Below are positions 26,159 to 35,737 of a stretch of DNA of 64,000 bases, in pieces. A model generated the notes under the pieces. The model had not been told where the DNA came from. It saw only the letters and a program-made list of their open reading frames with translations, and did no database searches. The stretch is from Rathayibacter sp. VKM Ac-2804. Lineage in GTDB: Bacteria > Actinomycetota > Actinomycetes > Actinomycetales > Microbacteriaceae. The position numbers were made by a program, and so were the translations under genes. Numbering within the stretch: position 1 is the first letter of the stretch; the number at the start of each line of letters is the position of its first letter. The stretch lies in the NCBI RefSeq assembly GCF_009866655.1, contig NZ_CP047420.1, positions 2,356,001-2,420,000 of the forward strand, in the 5' to 3' direction.

Positions 26159-26583
26159 GCGACGCCGGACCCCGGACCTCCGGAGAGGACCCGATCACCG
26201 TCGTCCGCTCCGAGGAGCGCCTCGACGTCACGACCGTCTGGACCCCGACGGAGCGCCTGCGCGTCCGCAAGGTCGTCGTCACCGAGGAGCGGACGATCAC
26301 CGTCACGCTCCGCCGCGAGGAGCTCGTGATCGAGCGGGAGCCCCTCGACGGCGAGCCGCTCGACGGCGCTCGCGAGGTCGAGCCCTCGCGGGACGGCCCC
26401 GAGCCGATCACCCTCGTCCTGCACGCCGAGGAGCCGGTCCTCAGCACCCGGGTCGTCCCCGTCGAGCGCGTGCACGTCGTGATCGACCGCATCCTCGCCC
26501 TGCAGACGGTGACCGAGCCGGTCCGCGCGGAGCGCGTCGACGTCGAGACGGTGCCGCCGCTCCCCGGCGACGACGCCGGATAG
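26155..26583 (+). CDS. DUF2382 domain protein
   Basis: A 142-residue protein made of two DUF2382-like halves: RSEERLDVTTVWTPTERLRVRKVVVTEE with REELVIEREPL, and LHAEEPVLSTRVVPVERVHVVIDR with EPVRAERVDVETV. It lacks the PRC barrel of the other member. Start overlaps the BrkB stop, so the pair is co-translated. Probably a stress-related cytoplasmic partner. Confidence 0.8.
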   Translation: MSDAGPRTSGEDPITVVRSEERLDVTTVWTPTERLRVRKVVVTEERTITVTLRREELVIEREPLDGEPLDGAREVEPSRDGPEPITLVLHAEEPVLSTRVVPVERVHVVIDRILALQTVTEPVRAERVDVETVPPLPGDDAG

Positions 26584-26804
26584 CTGCGTCGGGATCCGCA
26601 CCCGGCGGTGCTCGCGCTCGTCCGTGCTCGCGCTCGCCCTGGCCGAGCAGGCCGACGAGGGCGGACGCGAGGGCGCGGTCGATCTGCTCGAGCACCGGGC
26701 CCGCTCAGCGCCACGGGACCTCGCGCCGGGAGATCGCGGCGAGGCTGTGCGCCTGGAGGGAGAGCTCGCGTCCGACCTGCTCGCGGCGGCCGCCTGTGCT
26801 CGCC

Positions 26805-27398
26805 TCAGGCGCGCCGGTCCACCCCGGAGTTGCGGCTGCCCCACGGCGCCGTCGTCGTCCCGGACTCCGGAGGCGTCTCGGGCACGTGGGCGAGCAGCCG
26901 GGACCTCAGCCGTTCGACGCTCCGAGTCCCCGCGGCCCGCAGCCCGAGCAGGCCCGGCTCCTCGACGGGACGCAGCAGGACCGACCGCAGCCGCTTGCCG
27001 CGCGTGAACGAGAGCACGAGCTCCCGCCGGCCGCGCGGACCGGCCGTCCGCCACTCCACGCGGCGGATCTCGTCCCACAGCACCTCGGCCTCGTCCGGGC
27101 CGGCGAGCAGGGTCAGGACGTCTGCGGAGGGAACCAGGACCACGTACGGGCGGAGCCCCGGATGAGCCAGCGTCGGATCGGCGAACACGAGCAGTCGGGC
27201 GAAGTCAGGCCCTCCGCGCACGACGACGCCGCCGGTCGCGCTCGCGGCGATCAGCGCCCGCGGCGCCGCCAGCTGGCGGGAGACGACCACGACGACCCCG
27301 AGCGCGACGGCCCCGATGAGCACGATCGGCACCGCGAGCAGCAGGGGGAAGTCGAACCCCGCCTCGAGGAAGCGGTCGAATCCGGACGGCGCTGGCAC
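26805..27398 (-). CDS. Membrane-anchored protein of unknown function
   Basis: A 197-residue protein with one N-terminal helix (FPLLLAVPIVLIGAVALGVVVVV) and a cytoplasmic part resembling a PH-like fold (VVLVPSADVLTLLAGPDEAEVLWDEIRRVEW, GRRELVLSFTRGKRLRSVLLRP). No enzyme motif is visible. It follows the tct operon on the same strand but is separated by a tandem repeat. Confidence 0.65.
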   Translation of the reverse strand: MPAPSGFDRFLEAGFDFPLLLAVPIVLIGAVALGVVVVVSRQLAAPRALIAASATGGVVVRGGPDFARLLVFADPTLAHPGLRPYVVLVPSADVLTLLAGPDEAEVLWDEIRRVEWRTAGPRGRRELVLSFTRGKRLRSVLLRPVEEPGLLGLRAAGTRSVERLRSRLLAHVPETPPESGTTTAPWGSRNSGVDRRA

Positions 27399-27435
27399 GC
27401 GATCACGCTACCGGCTCGGTGCCGGACGCTCGCGC

Positions 27436-27485
27436 CGCGGAGGGGAGCACAGCGGAGGGGGGCACCGCGGAGGGGGGCACCGCGG
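27436..27485. repeat. 15-bp tandem repeat with downstream complementary arm
   Basis: Three units, CGCGGAGGGGAGCAC, AGCGGAGGGGGGCAC and CGCGGAGGGGGGCAC, plus a partial fourth, lie between tctA and the membrane protein gene. CCCCTCCG about 10 bases to the right can pair with CGGAGGGG, so the set may fold into a terminator-like hairpin for the leftward tct transcript. Confidence 0.6.
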
Positions 27486-27507
27486 TCGGCCTCCCCTCCG
27501 GGGTCCC

Positions 27508-29169
27508 TCACTTCCTCCGCCGGCGCTCGCGCGGAGTGGTCCGGATCCCGGTCGTCCCGGTGACCGTGTTGACGCCCTCGGTGTCGATGTCCGTCGGACG
27601 CTCGCCGGGACGGTACGCGGTGTCGACGGCCGACTGCAGCGACTCGTCGACGACGGTCGCGGCGGCGATCGCGCGCTCCATCCGGTTCTGCCGAGAGCGC
27701 AGGAACAGCCCCAGTCCGATGATGACGATCAGCGCGAGGTAGCAGACGGCCGCGAACGGCCGGGTGACCAGCGCCGTCAGGTCGCCCTGCGACAGCTGCA
27801 GTGCCCGGCGCAGCTGCGCCTCCGCCATCGGGCCGAGGATCAGCCCGATGACCAGCGGCGCGACGGGGTAGCCGAAGCGGCGGAGGAAGTAGCCGACGAC
27901 GCCGATGACGAGCAGGATCACGATGTCCACGGTCGAGAAGTTCACGGCGTACGCGCCGAGGACCGCGAAGGTCAGGATCCCCGCGTAGAGGTACGGACGC
28001 GGGATCTGCAGAAGCTTCACCCACATCCCCACCAGCGGCAGGTTCAGCACCAGCAGCATCACGTTGCCGATGTAGAGGCTCGCGATCAGCGCCCAGACCA
28101 GGCCGGGCTGGTTCGTGAACAGCTGCGGTCCCGGCTGGATGCCGTAGCTCTGGAAGGCCGAGAGGATGATCGCCGCGGTCGCCGTCGTCGGCAGGCCGAG
28201 CGTCAGCAGCGGGACGAGGACACCGGCGGCCGCCGCGTTGTTCGCCGACTCCGGACCCGCGACGCCCTCGATCGCCCCGCGACCGAACTCGTGCTTGTGC
28301 TTCGAGAGCTTGCGCTCGGTCGCGTAGGACAGGAACGTCGCCACATCCGCGCCGCCGGCGGGGATCGTGCCGATCGGGAAGCCGATCGCGGTCCCGCGCA
28401 GCCACGGCTTCCACGAGCGCTTCCAGTCCTCGCGGGTCATCCAGCTGCGCCAGCCCCGGGTGACGGGGATGACCTGGACACCGCCGTGCCGCATCCGGGA
28501 CGCGACGTAGAGCGTCTCGCCCACGGCGAAGAGCCCGACGGCGACCAGGACGACATCGATGCCGTCCGCGAGCGGCAGCAGGCCGAAGGTGTAGCGCTGC
28601 TGGCCGGAGAGGATCTCGGTCCCGACGAGCCCGACGAACAGGCCCAGTCCGAGCGAGCTCAGTCCCCGCCAGACCGAGGAGCCGAGGAGCGCGCCGACGG
28701 TGATGAAGGCGATCACCATCAGGGCGACGTAGTCGGCCGGGGCCAGGTTGACCGCCCAGGCGGCGATGGTCGGCGCGAGGAGGGTGAGCAGCACGGTGGC
28801 GACGGTGCCGGCGACGAAGGAGCCGAGCGCCGCGGTCGCGAGCGCCGCGGCTCCGCGGCCGACCTTGGCCATCTTGTTGCCCTCGAGCGCGGTGACGATC
28901 GACGCCGACTCACCGGGGGTGTTCAGGAGGATGCTGGTGGTGGATCCGCCGTACATGCCGCCGTAGTAGATGCCCGCGAAGGTGATCAGCGCCGCGGTGG
29001 GATCGAGCGTGTAGGTGAGCGGGAGCAGCAGGGCGACGGTCATCGCCGGCCCGATGCCGGGGAGCACGCCGACGGCGGTCCCGACGAGGACGCCGAGGAA
29101 GGCGAAGACCAGGTACTGCGGCTGGGCGGCGGTCGCGAAGCCCTCGAGGAGGGCGCCGATGTTGTCCAT
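27508..29169 (-). CDS. tctA: Tripartite tricarboxylate transporter large permease TctA
   Basis: A 553-residue, about 12-helix permease. Family marks are [54 protein letters not shown] near the N-terminus and [28 protein letters not shown] in the middle. It moves citrate or related carboxylates delivered by TctC. The gene begins one base after the tctB stop. Length is normal for the family. Confidence 0.95.
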   Translation of the reverse strand: MDNIGALLEGFATAAQPQYLVFAFLGVLVGTAVGVLPGIGPAMTVALLLPLTYTLDPTAALITFAGIYYGGMYGGSTTSILLNTPGESASIVTALEGNKMAKVGRGAAALATAALGSFVAGTVATVLLTLLAPTIAAWAVNLAPADYVALMVIAFITVGALLGSSVWRGLSSLGLGLFVGLVGTEILSGQQRYTFGLLPLADGIDVVLVAVGLFAVGETLYVASRMRHGGVQVIPVTRGWRSWMTREDWKRSWKPWLRGTAIGFPIGTIPAGGADVATFLSYATERKLSKHKHEFGRGAIEGVAGPESANNAAAAGVLVPLLTLGLPTTATAAIILSAFQSYGIQPGPQLFTNQPGLVWALIASLYIGNVMLLVLNLPLVGMWVKLLQIPRPYLYAGILTFAVLGAYAVNFSTVDIVILLVIGVVGYFLRRFGYPVAPLVIGLILGPMAEAQLRRALQLSQGDLTALVTRPFAAVCYLALIVIIGLGLFLRSRQNRMERAIAAATVVDESLQSAVDTAYRPGERPTDIDTEGVNTVTGTTGIRTTPRERRRRK

Positions 29170-29170
29170 G

Positions 29171-29746
29171 TCAGCGTCCGATCAGGTCGAGGAGGGGCTG
29201 CAGCCAGCCGAGCAGGGGGCCCAGGGGCAGGGAGAGGCCGAGCAGTCCGCCGAAGAGGATCTGCACGGTGAGCCCGAGCGCGAGTCCGACGAGCAGTGCG
29301 ACCCACCACTTCTTCGCGCCGAGGGACCAGGCGACGCCGCCGAACAGCAGCGCCGCGGACAGGGCCCAGCCGATGACGTCGATCAGGGCGATGTGGGCGA
29401 CGACGAAGGCGACGAGCTTGCCGAGGGTCACCCAGTCGGTCGGGGCGTGGGCGTCGATGTCCTCGCCCTCCTCCTGCGGCCCGAGGCGGCCTCGGAGGAC
29501 GTCGACGAGGACCATGACGGCGGAGAGGGTGAGGATCCCGCTGACGAGGAAGGGGAACACCCGCGGGCCGACCTGGGTGCCGGCCCCGGGGACCCGGATG
29601 GAGAACGCTCCGACGAAGACGAACACGCCGAGGGCGACGGCGAGCACGACGAAGATCAGCTCGCCGATCCTCCGTGCCCGCTCGCCGTCCGCAGGAGGGG
29701 CGGCGACCGCCCCTGCCTGCGAGACGGGAGGTGCGGACCGGGACAT
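29171..29746 (-). CDS. tctB: Tripartite tricarboxylate transporter small permease TctB
   Basis: A 191-residue membrane protein with four helices and the TctB profile: [44 protein letters not shown] and [29 protein letters not shown] 29746 shares a base with the tctC stop (TGATG), so it is translationally coupled. Confidence 0.92.
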   Translation of the reverse strand: MSRSAPPVSQAGAVAAPPADGERARRIGELIFVVLAVALGVFVFVGAFSIRVPGAGTQVGPRVFPFLVSGILTLSAVMVLVDVLRGRLGPQEEGEDIDAHAPTDWVTLGKLVAFVVAHIALIDVIGWALSAALLFGGVAWSLGAKKWWVALLVGLALGLTVQILFGGLLGLSLPLGPLLGWLQPLLDLIGR

Positions 29747-30762
29747 CAGTCGACCAGGCCGATGTTCTTCAGCGTCGCGCCGACCTCCGTGATGTCGGTC
29801 TCGAGGAAGTCGCCGAACTCGTCGCCGGTGAGGAAGGCGTCGGTCCAGCCGCGCGTGTCGAGCTCGCTCGTCCACTGCTCGCTGGCGTGCAGCTCCGCGA
29901 CGAGGTCGGTCAGCGCGGCGGTCTCCTCCTCGGACAGGCCGGACGGCGCGAGCACGCCGCGCCAGTTGGTGAGGGTCACGTCGTAGCCCGCGTCAGTCAT
30001 CGTCTCGACGTCGGGAAGCGACTCGACCGGCTCGGCCGACGAGACCGCGAGGGCGCGCATGGTGCCCGCGTCGATGTGCTCGAGGAACTCGCCGACGCCG
30101 GAGATGCCCGCGCCGACGTTGTTCCCCAGGATCAGGGACACGGCCTCGCCGCCGCCGGAGTTCGGGATGTAGTTGAGCTTCTCCGAGATCTCGGTGCCGG
30201 AGAGGCCGGCGGCCTCGAGCAGGAGACCGGCGAGGATGTGGTCCGCGCCGCCGGCGGAGCCGCCGGTCACGGTGACGTCCTGGCCGTTCTCGACGATCGC
30301 CTCCGTGAGGTCCTGGAGTGTCTCGTACTCGGACTCGGCCGGGACCACGACGACGAGCGCCTCCTCGGTGAGGCGGGCGATCGGGGTCGTGTCCTCCATG
30401 CGCACGTCGGCGGCGTTGGTCTCCACGGCGCCGACCATCACCAGACCGGTGACCATCAGCGTGTTCGGGTCCTGCTCGTTGGCGAGCGCCGCGAGGCCGA
30501 CGGTCCCGCCGGCTCCGCCGATGTTGGTGACGGGCGCGGATCCGACGAGGTCCTGCGCGGTGAGCAGCTGCGACATCGATCGTCCGGTCTGGTCCCAGCC
30601 TCCGCCGGGGTCGGCGGGGACGATGATCTGCAGCGACTCGACGGCGCCGCCCGAGCCGCCGCCGGAGCCGGCGGCGGGTGCTCCGGCGTCTCCGCCGGAG
30701 GAGCAGGCGGTGAGGGCGAGGGTCGATGCGGCGAGCACGACGAGGAGGGGCTTGGTTCGCAT
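29746..30762 (-). CDS. tctC: Tripartite tricarboxylate transporter substrate-binding lipoprotein TctC
   Basis: A 338-residue binding protein of the Bug family with lipobox LTACSSGG. IIVPADPGGGWDQTGR binds the carboxylate, and NIGGAGGTVGLAALANE and GAGISGVGEFLEHIDAGTMRALAVSS are typical. It captures the substrate outside and hands it to TctBA. It is the first gene of a tctCBA operon divergent from the two-component genes, which are likely to control it. Confidence 0.94.
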   Translation of the reverse strand: MRTKPLLVVLAASTLALTACSSGGDAGAPAAGSGGGSGGAVESLQIIVPADPGGGWDQTGRSMSQLLTAQDLVGSAPVTNIGGAGGTVGLAALANEQDPNTLMVTGLVMVGAVETNAADVRMEDTTPIARLTEEALVVVVPAESEYETLQDLTEAIVENGQDVTVTGGSAGGADHILAGLLLEAAGLSGTEISEKLNYIPNSGGGEAVSLILGNNVGAGISGVGEFLEHIDAGTMRALAVSSAEPVESLPDVETMTDAGYDVTLTNWRGVLAPSGLSEEETAALTDLVAELHASEQWTSELDTRGWTDAFLTGDEFGDFLETDITEVGATLKNIGLVD

Positions 30763-30876
30763 GGCGGTTTCTCTCCTTTGAGAAGGGCCCGGGTGCGGGA
30801 TCGGGCGGGTTCGCGGCGACCGCGGACGGCGCGGTGCGCACGACAGAAGCTAGTGAGCGCCCGGCGGACGGCAGGG

Positions 30877-30906
30877 GTTACGGAACTAAGACGCCGGTTC
30901 CGTAAC
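30877..30906. promoter_or_regulatory. Perfect 10-bp inverted repeat between tctC and the sensor kinase gene
   Basis: GTTACGGAAC (30877-30886) and GTTCCGTAAC (30897-30906) are exact mirror images separated by 10 bases, so their centres are 20 bp apart on one DNA face. It is the best candidate for the response regulator's binding site controlling both directions. Confidence 0.65.
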
Positions 30907-30983
30907 TATTGGTCTGCGCTCGAACGCTCTCGTTTCGATCTCGACGGGCACGGCGGCGGGTGGGCGGGGGTCATGATGGGCGG

Positions 30984-32618
30984 GTGGGTCGAGCACCGTC
31001 GCTTCGAGTGCAGCTCCTGGTTCTCCAGGCGCTGATCGTCGCCGTCGCCGTCATCGCGACCGGACTCGTCGCTGGCTCACTCCAGGAGCGCTCCCTGCGG
31101 GCGTCCTACCTCGACCGCATCACCGGGGTCGCCCGGTCGGTGGCGAACCTGCCGGCGATCACCGCGGCCTTCGACGACGAGGACCCCTCGGTCGTGATCC
31201 AGCCGATCGCCGAGGTGATCCGGGAGGCCTCCGACGTCACCTACGTGGTGGTCACGAACCGCGAGGGTCTGCGCTACTCCCACCCCGACACGGAGCGGAT
31301 CGGGCAGCGCGTCTCGACCGATCCGTCGGTGCCGCTCGCCGGCGACACGTTCGTCGGCACGCAGACGGGAACGCTCGGCGAGTCCTGGCGCGTGAAGGTG
31401 CCCGTCTTCGACGCCCAGGGCGCCGTGATCGGGACCGCGTCGGTCGGGATCCTCGAGTCCGCCCTGCGCGAGGATCTGCTCGGTCACCTGGGCTGGCTGC
31501 TCTGGGCGATGGGCGGCGCCGCCGTTCTCGGCATCTTCGGCGCGGCCGGGGTGACCGCCATCATCCGGCGCCGGATCTTCCGGCTCGAGCCGAGCGAGAT
31601 CGCCTCCCTCGTCACCCAGCAGGAGACGATGCTCCACCGGCTCTCCGAGGGCGTGATCACCGTCGACGACACGGGCCGCATCGTCGTGTTCAACGACGCC
31701 GCACGCGCCCTGCTCGGCCACTCCCCCGATCCCGCGCAGGCACCGCCGCGGGCGGAGGACGTGCTCGACGCGCCGCTGCTCGAGGTGCTCGAGTCCGGAG
31801 AGCGGGAGGGACGGCTCGTGCTCGCGGGCGAGCGGATCCTGATCGCCCGCGGCACGGGCACCCGCAGGGGCGACCGGACGGTCGGAGGGACGCTCCTGCT
31901 GCGCGACCACACCGAGCTGCACCAGCTGCTGCAGGACATGGACGGCGCGCAGTCCCTGACCGCGGGCCTGCGGGCCCAGGCCCACGAGTTCGCGAACACC
32001 ATGCACGTCGTCTCCGGCCTGCTCGAGCTCGACTGCGTCGATGACGCGAGGGCGTTCCTCTCCCGCCTGGGCACGAGCGGGCCGCTCGGCGTCGGCGGGG
32101 CGATCGCTCCGGAGATGGTGATGGAGGATCCCGAGCTCACCGCGCTGCTGATGGTCAAGAGCGCGCTCGCGCGGGAGCTCCGGATCGATCTCGCGGTGTC
32201 CTCCACTCCGGACGCCGAGCTGCTCGCCGGACGCCTGCCCTCCGTCCTGCGCGACGACGTCGTCACGATCGTCGGGAATCTGGTCGACAACGCCCTGGAG
32301 GCCTGCGGCGCCGGTCACCGGGTGCAGGTGACGTTCTCCGTCGAGCGCGGAGAGCTGCTGATCGAGGTCGACGACGACGGCGAGGGGATCGCCCCCGACC
32401 GCTACGAGCACGTCTTCGAGGAGGGCGTCTCGTCCAAGCGGGGAAGCGCCGGCGCCGAGCACCGCCTCCACGGCCGCGGCATCGGGCTGACGCTCGTGCG
32501 CCGCGTCGCCGAGCGCAACCACGGCGCCGTCGCCGTGAGCGGATCGGCCTGGGGCGGCGCGCGCTTCACCGCCCGCCTCGGCCTCCCCTCGGCGACCGCG
32601 GCCCGAGGTGCCTCGTGA
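30984..32618 (+). CDS. CitA/DcuS-type sensor histidine kinase
   Basis: A 544-residue membrane kinase. Transmembrane helices at about 9-31 and 167-194 enclose a periplasmic PASC3/sCache domain (YVVVTNREGLRYSHPDTERIGQ, GESWRVKVPVFDAQGAVIGTASVGI). A PAS domain follows (about 215-310). The phosphoacceptor is H334 in LRAQAHEFANTMHVVSGLLEL, the pattern of citrate/C4-dicarboxylate kinases. N-box GNLVDNALEA and G-boxes DDDGEGI and GRGIGLTLVRR complete the ATPase. GTG 30984 is the best start, but it is uncertain. It should sense the substrate imported by TctCBA. Confidence 0.9.
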   Translation: MGRAPSLRVQLLVLQALIVAVAVIATGLVAGSLQERSLRASYLDRITGVARSVANLPAITAAFDDEDPSVVIQPIAEVIREASDVTYVVVTNREGLRYSHPDTERIGQRVSTDPSVPLAGDTFVGTQTGTLGESWRVKVPVFDAQGAVIGTASVGILESALREDLLGHLGWLLWAMGGAAVLGIFGAAGVTAIIRRRIFRLEPSEIASLVTQQETMLHRLSEGVITVDDTGRIVVFNDAARALLGHSPDPAQAPPRAEDVLDAPLLEVLESGEREGRLVLAGERILIARGTGTRRGDRTVGGTLLLRDHTELHQLLQDMDGAQSLTAGLRAQAHEFANTMHVVSGLLELDCVDDARAFLSRLGTSGPLGVGGAIAPEMVMEDPELTALLMVKSALARELRIDLAVSSTPDAELLAGRLPSVLRDDVVTIVGNLVDNALEACGAGHRVQVTFSVERGELLIEVDDDGEGIAPDRYEHVFEEGVSSKRGSAGAEHRLHGRGIGLTLVRRVAERNHGAVAVSGSAWGGARFTARLGLPSATAARGAS

Positions 32619-33286
32619 GCGCCCCGCTGTCCGTCGTCATCGTCGACGACGACACCTCGATCGCCACGCTGCACGAGCGCTTCGTCGCCGCCCACCCCGG
32701 CTTCCGCGTCGAGGAGGTCGCGTTCGACGGGCCCTCCGCCGTCGCCGCGATCCTCGCGCGGCGCCCGGACGTGGTCCTGCTCGACTTCCACCTGCCGGGA
32801 CACTCGGGGCTCGAGGTCCTGCGGGCGGTCCGCGCCGCGGCCGGCCCGCAACCCGACTTCATCGCCGTCACCGCCGTGCGCGACGTGGAGAGCGTCCGAG
32901 CGGCCCGTGCGGCGGGAGTGCACCACTACCTCGTCAAGCCCTTCACCGCCTCGGCGCTGCGCAACCGGCTCGACGAGGTCGCTCACGACCGCCGGCTGTT
33001 CCAGGGTGCCTCGGGGCTCCAGCAGAGCGAGATCGACGCGCTCTTCACGCCGGGCCCTCGCGGGGCGAGCACCCCGAAGGGCCTCAGCGTCGAGACGCTC
33101 GAGTCGATCGTCGGCGCCCTCCGCGTCGACGTGGACGTCTCGGCGACGGAGGTCGGGGCGGCCGTCGGGATCTCCCGCGTCAGTGCCCGCCGCTACCTCG
33201 AGTACCTCGTCGGCTCCGGCCGGGCCACCCGCACGCTCCGGTACACGACCGGCCGGCCCTCCAGCGTCTACACCCTCTCGGGCTGA
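32615..33286 (+). CDS. CitB/DcuR-type response regulator
   Basis: A 223-residue regulator with receiver domain (acidic pocket VIVDDD at 8-13, phosphoacceptor D57 in VVLLDFHLPG, T/A at TAVRD, K108 in YLVKPF) and a C-terminal winged helix of the DcuR kind (ETLESIVGAL, ATEVGAAVGISRVSARRYLEYLVGSGRATR). The GTG overlaps the kinase stop. It probably binds the inverted repeat at 30877-30906 and activates tctCBA. Confidence 0.92.
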   Translation: MSAPLSVVIVDDDTSIATLHERFVAAHPGFRVEEVAFDGPSAVAAILARRPDVVLLDFHLPGHSGLEVLRAVRAAAGPQPDFIAVTAVRDVESVRAARAAGVHHYLVKPFTASALRNRLDEVAHDRRLFQGASGLQQSEIDALFTPGPRGASTPKGLSVETLESIVGALRVDVDVSATEVGAAVGISRVSARRYLEYLVGSGRATRTLRYTTGRPSSVYTLSG

Positions 33287-33296
33287 CCCGCCCTCT

Positions 33297-33321
33297 CGGT
33301 CCGACCCGCCCTCTCGGACCG
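33297..33321. terminator. Bidirectional hairpin between convergent genes
   Basis: CGGTCCGA (33297-33304) pairs with TCGGACCG (33314-33321). It lies within a short direct repeat (ACCCGCCCTCTCGG appears twice) between the response regulator and the carotenoid gene, which converge here. No T tract is seen. Confidence 0.45.
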
Positions 33322-33350
33322 ACCGTCCCCGCGGATCCCGGCCGGCCCGA

Positions 33351-34784
33351 CTAGACCGGGGTCGACTTCAGCAGCCGCGTCACCGCGATCATCGCGCCGC
33401 CCACCACCGCCGGGATCCCGCCGCCGGGGTGCACCGAGGCGCCGACCCGCCACAGCCAGGGCCGCCAGGGGTCGCTGTAGGAGGGGCGGTGGAAGGGCCC
33501 GCTCTGCCAGGAGGGACGCGCCGCGCCGTAGAGGGCGCCGTGTGGCTCGCCGCCCTCGCCGTAGTACTGCGGATCGAGCACCGTCTGCTCGGCGAGGTAG
33601 TCGGTGAGAGGCCTCTCGAGCCCCATCGCCTCCGAGACGCGGTCGACCTCGCGCCGCACGAAGGGGTGCTCGACCGTGTAGCGACCGCCGTCGGCGGGCG
33701 CGGTGAGCAGGACGCCGAGGGTGCTGTGCGGATTCGGGTACACCTCGCCCGCGCGGTACTGGTTGACGAACACCATGGTGTCCGCCGGCTCGTCGCCCGC
33801 CTCGAGGCTGCGGTGGAGAGCCGCCGGCTTCGTCGGCAGCACCACGCTGTGCGTCGCGATCTCCGCCGGCAGCTCCTCCCGCAGCACGCCGTACACCGCG
33901 ATCGCCGAGCAGGAGAGGGTGCGGGGGCGCAGACGGGGAAGCGCCGGGATCAGCGACGGACCCGTCAGCGCGGCGAGCCGGTCGGCGTCGACGGCACTGA
34001 CGACGAGGTCGGCGGAATACCGCCCGGCGTCCGTGGTGACCGACCCGCGCTCGATGCGGACGACACTCTCCCCGGTGCGCAGCTCGACCCCGGCCGCCTC
34101 GGCCAGCCGGCCCAGCGCGAGCACGATCTCGTACACGCCCCCGCGCGGCACCCAGGCCCCGGTCTCCGCCATGATCGCCGGCATGCTCGCGTAGAGCGCG
34201 GGGGTGCGCGAGGGCGAGACACCCGCGTTGAGGGTGTGGATCGCGATGATCTCGCGCAGCCCCTCCGGCAGCCACGGCAGGCTGTCGAGGTAGGCGCGCG
34301 TGGTGAGGCGCGAGCCGTAGACGGCCAGCAGCCGTCGCAGGGCGGGGAGGGCGGCGCGGTCGAGGGGGTCGGCGAGCAGCAGCTCGGTCACGTCGTCGGC
34401 GAGGGGCGCGTGCAGCTCGGAGAAGCGGCGCCAGGCCGGGTACCAGGGGTGCTCCGGCGCCACCGGCAGCGAGGTCTCCTCCCCGTCGAAGTAGTAGCGG
34501 CCCACCTCGGGCATCCGCACCAGGTCGAGCCGGCCGGCGTCCCCGACGCGGTCGGTCGTGCGGCCGTCGTCGCCGAGGCGCCGCAGCAGCTCGTCCCACA
34601 CCGCGGGGAATGTCACCAGGGACGGCCCGGTGTCGATGCGGTCCTCGCCCAGCCGGAGGCGACGGCTCTTCCCGCCGAGCTCGGCGGAGGCCTCGAGCAG
34701 GGTGACGCGGTGGCCCGCGTGCGCGAGCAGCGCGGCGGCGGTGAGTCCGCCCATCCCGCCGCCGACCACGACGACGCGGCTCAC
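33351..34784 (-). CDS. Phytoene desaturase-like FAD oxidoreductase
   Basis: A 477-residue CrtI-family flavoprotein. The dinucleotide fold is VVVVGGGMGGLTAAALLAHAG at the N-terminus, GGKSRRLRLGEDRIDTGPSL follows, and the C-terminal FAD block is GASVHPGGGIPAVVGGAMI. The family desaturates, saturates or isomerises carotenoids. It is coupled (GTGA) to a lycopene elongase-like gene, so it probably works on C40 or C50 carotenoids; the exact step (CrtI versus CrtD-like) cannot be read. No phytoene synthase is in the window. Confidence 0.85.
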   Translation of the reverse strand: MSRVVVVGGGMGGLTAAALLAHAGHRVTLLEASAELGGKSRRLRLGEDRIDTGPSLVTFPAVWDELLRRLGDDGRTTDRVGDAGRLDLVRMPEVGRYYFDGEETSLPVAPEHPWYPAWRRFSELHAPLADDVTELLLADPLDRAALPALRRLLAVYGSRLTTRAYLDSLPWLPEGLREIIAIHTLNAGVSPSRTPALYASMPAIMAETGAWVPRGGVYEIVLALGRLAEAAGVELRTGESVVRIERGSVTTDAGRYSADLVVSAVDADRLAALTGPSLIPALPRLRPRTLSCSAIAVYGVLREELPAEIATHSVVLPTKPAALHRSLEAGDEPADTMVFVNQYRAGEVYPNPHSTLGVLLTAPADGGRYTVEHPFVRREVDRVSEAMGLERPLTDYLAEQTVLDPQYYGEGGEPHGALYGAARPSWQSGPFHRPSYSDPWRPWLWRVGASVHPGGGIPAVVGGAMIAVTRLLKSTPV

Positions 34785-35677
34785 GACTCGCCCCCGAGCA
34801 CGATCGAGACGAGGAGCAGCACTCCGGCGAACGACCCCGCGATGTACGGGAAGGCGACCGAGAGCCGGTACAGGCGGTGACCGGTCTCCGGCGTCGGGGC
34901 GCGCAGCAGGCTCGCCACGAGGACGCCGGCGATCAGGAGGTTGGCGGCGGCCACCGGCACGCTGACCACGGCGAACAGTGCCGTGGAGACGATCCACCAG
35001 GCCCCGCTCCACAGGGCGGTCCCCCGCGGGCCGAGCCGCACCGCGGTGGTGGTGATGCCCGCGTCGCGGTCCTCCACGATGTCCTGGACCGCATCGAAGG
35101 CGTGCTTGGCCACACTCCAGGCGATCAGGCCGAGGGCCGCGGGCCAGACCGGTGACACCTCGAAGGCCGCGGGCACGATGACCAGGGGCAGCGCGTACGC
35201 CGCGTTGCTCAGCGAGTCGAGGAACGGCCGCGCCTTGAAGCGCAGCGGCGGGGCGGAGTAGAAGACGAAGACGCCCGCGTAGAGCAGGATCGCGGCGTTC
35301 GCGAGCGGCGGCAGCGCGAGGAGGAAGTAGACGAGGAACGGCAGGTTCACCGCGGCGACGGCCCAGGCGATGAGCCGCACCTCGGACTGCCGGATCCTCG
35401 CGCCCTCGATCGAGCCCTTGCGGGGATTCGCCGCGTCCGTGTCCTGGTCGTAGATGTCGTTCACGCCGTAGATCAGCAGATTGAACGGCAGCGTGAGCCA
35501 CAGGATGATCGGCAGGGCGCGCAGGTCGAACAGAGCGCCGGTGAGCCACACGGCGACGAGGCCGGAGCCGATGGTGTTGATCCAGAGCACCGGTCGCGAG
35601 ATGTGCACGAGGCGGCGCACGGCGGCACCGATTCCGAGCGGCGCGGTGCTCGCCGTCCGCTCACTGCCATCAGTCAC
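34781..35677 (-). CDS. UbiA-type prenyltransferase, lycopene elongase-like
   Basis: A 298-residue integral membrane prenyltransferase with the first Asp motif NDIYDQDTDAANPRKGSIEG near residue 70 and the second, DAVQDIVEDRDAG, near 190. NDxxDxxxDxxNPRKG is typical of lycopene elongases (CrtEb) that add C5 units to make C50 carotenoids; menaquinone UbiA enzymes differ. GTG 35677 is the start that fits. It is the first gene of the two-gene carotenoid operon. Confidence 0.82.
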   Translation of the reverse strand: MTDGSERTASTAPLGIGAAVRRLVHISRPVLWINTIGSGLVAVWLTGALFDLRALPIILWLTLPFNLLIYGVNDIYDQDTDAANPRKGSIEGARIRQSEVRLIAWAVAAVNLPFLVYFLLALPPLANAAILLYAGVFVFYSAPPLRFKARPFLDSLSNAAYALPLVIVPAAFEVSPVWPAALGLIAWSVAKHAFDAVQDIVEDRDAGITTTAVRLGPRGTALWSGAWWIVSTALFAVVSVPVAAANLLIAGVLVASLLRAPTPETGHRLYRLSVAFPYIAGSFAGVLLLVSIVLGGES

Positions 35678-35737
35678 TCGCCCGAGGCTACCCGGCCTCG
35701 GAACGCAGGGTGATGACTTGCGGGCCACACTGGGGGG

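Noticed and set aside
26584-26804. Rightward helical frame after the second DUF2382 gene
   Set aside because: It looks helical (LALAEQADEGGREGAVDLLE) but overlaps the opposite-strand membrane protein gene and has no family match.
33271-33321. Short direct repeats ACCCGCCCTCTCGG as a possible CRISPR or iteron
   Set aside because: Only two full copies without spacers; they are better read as part of the terminator region.
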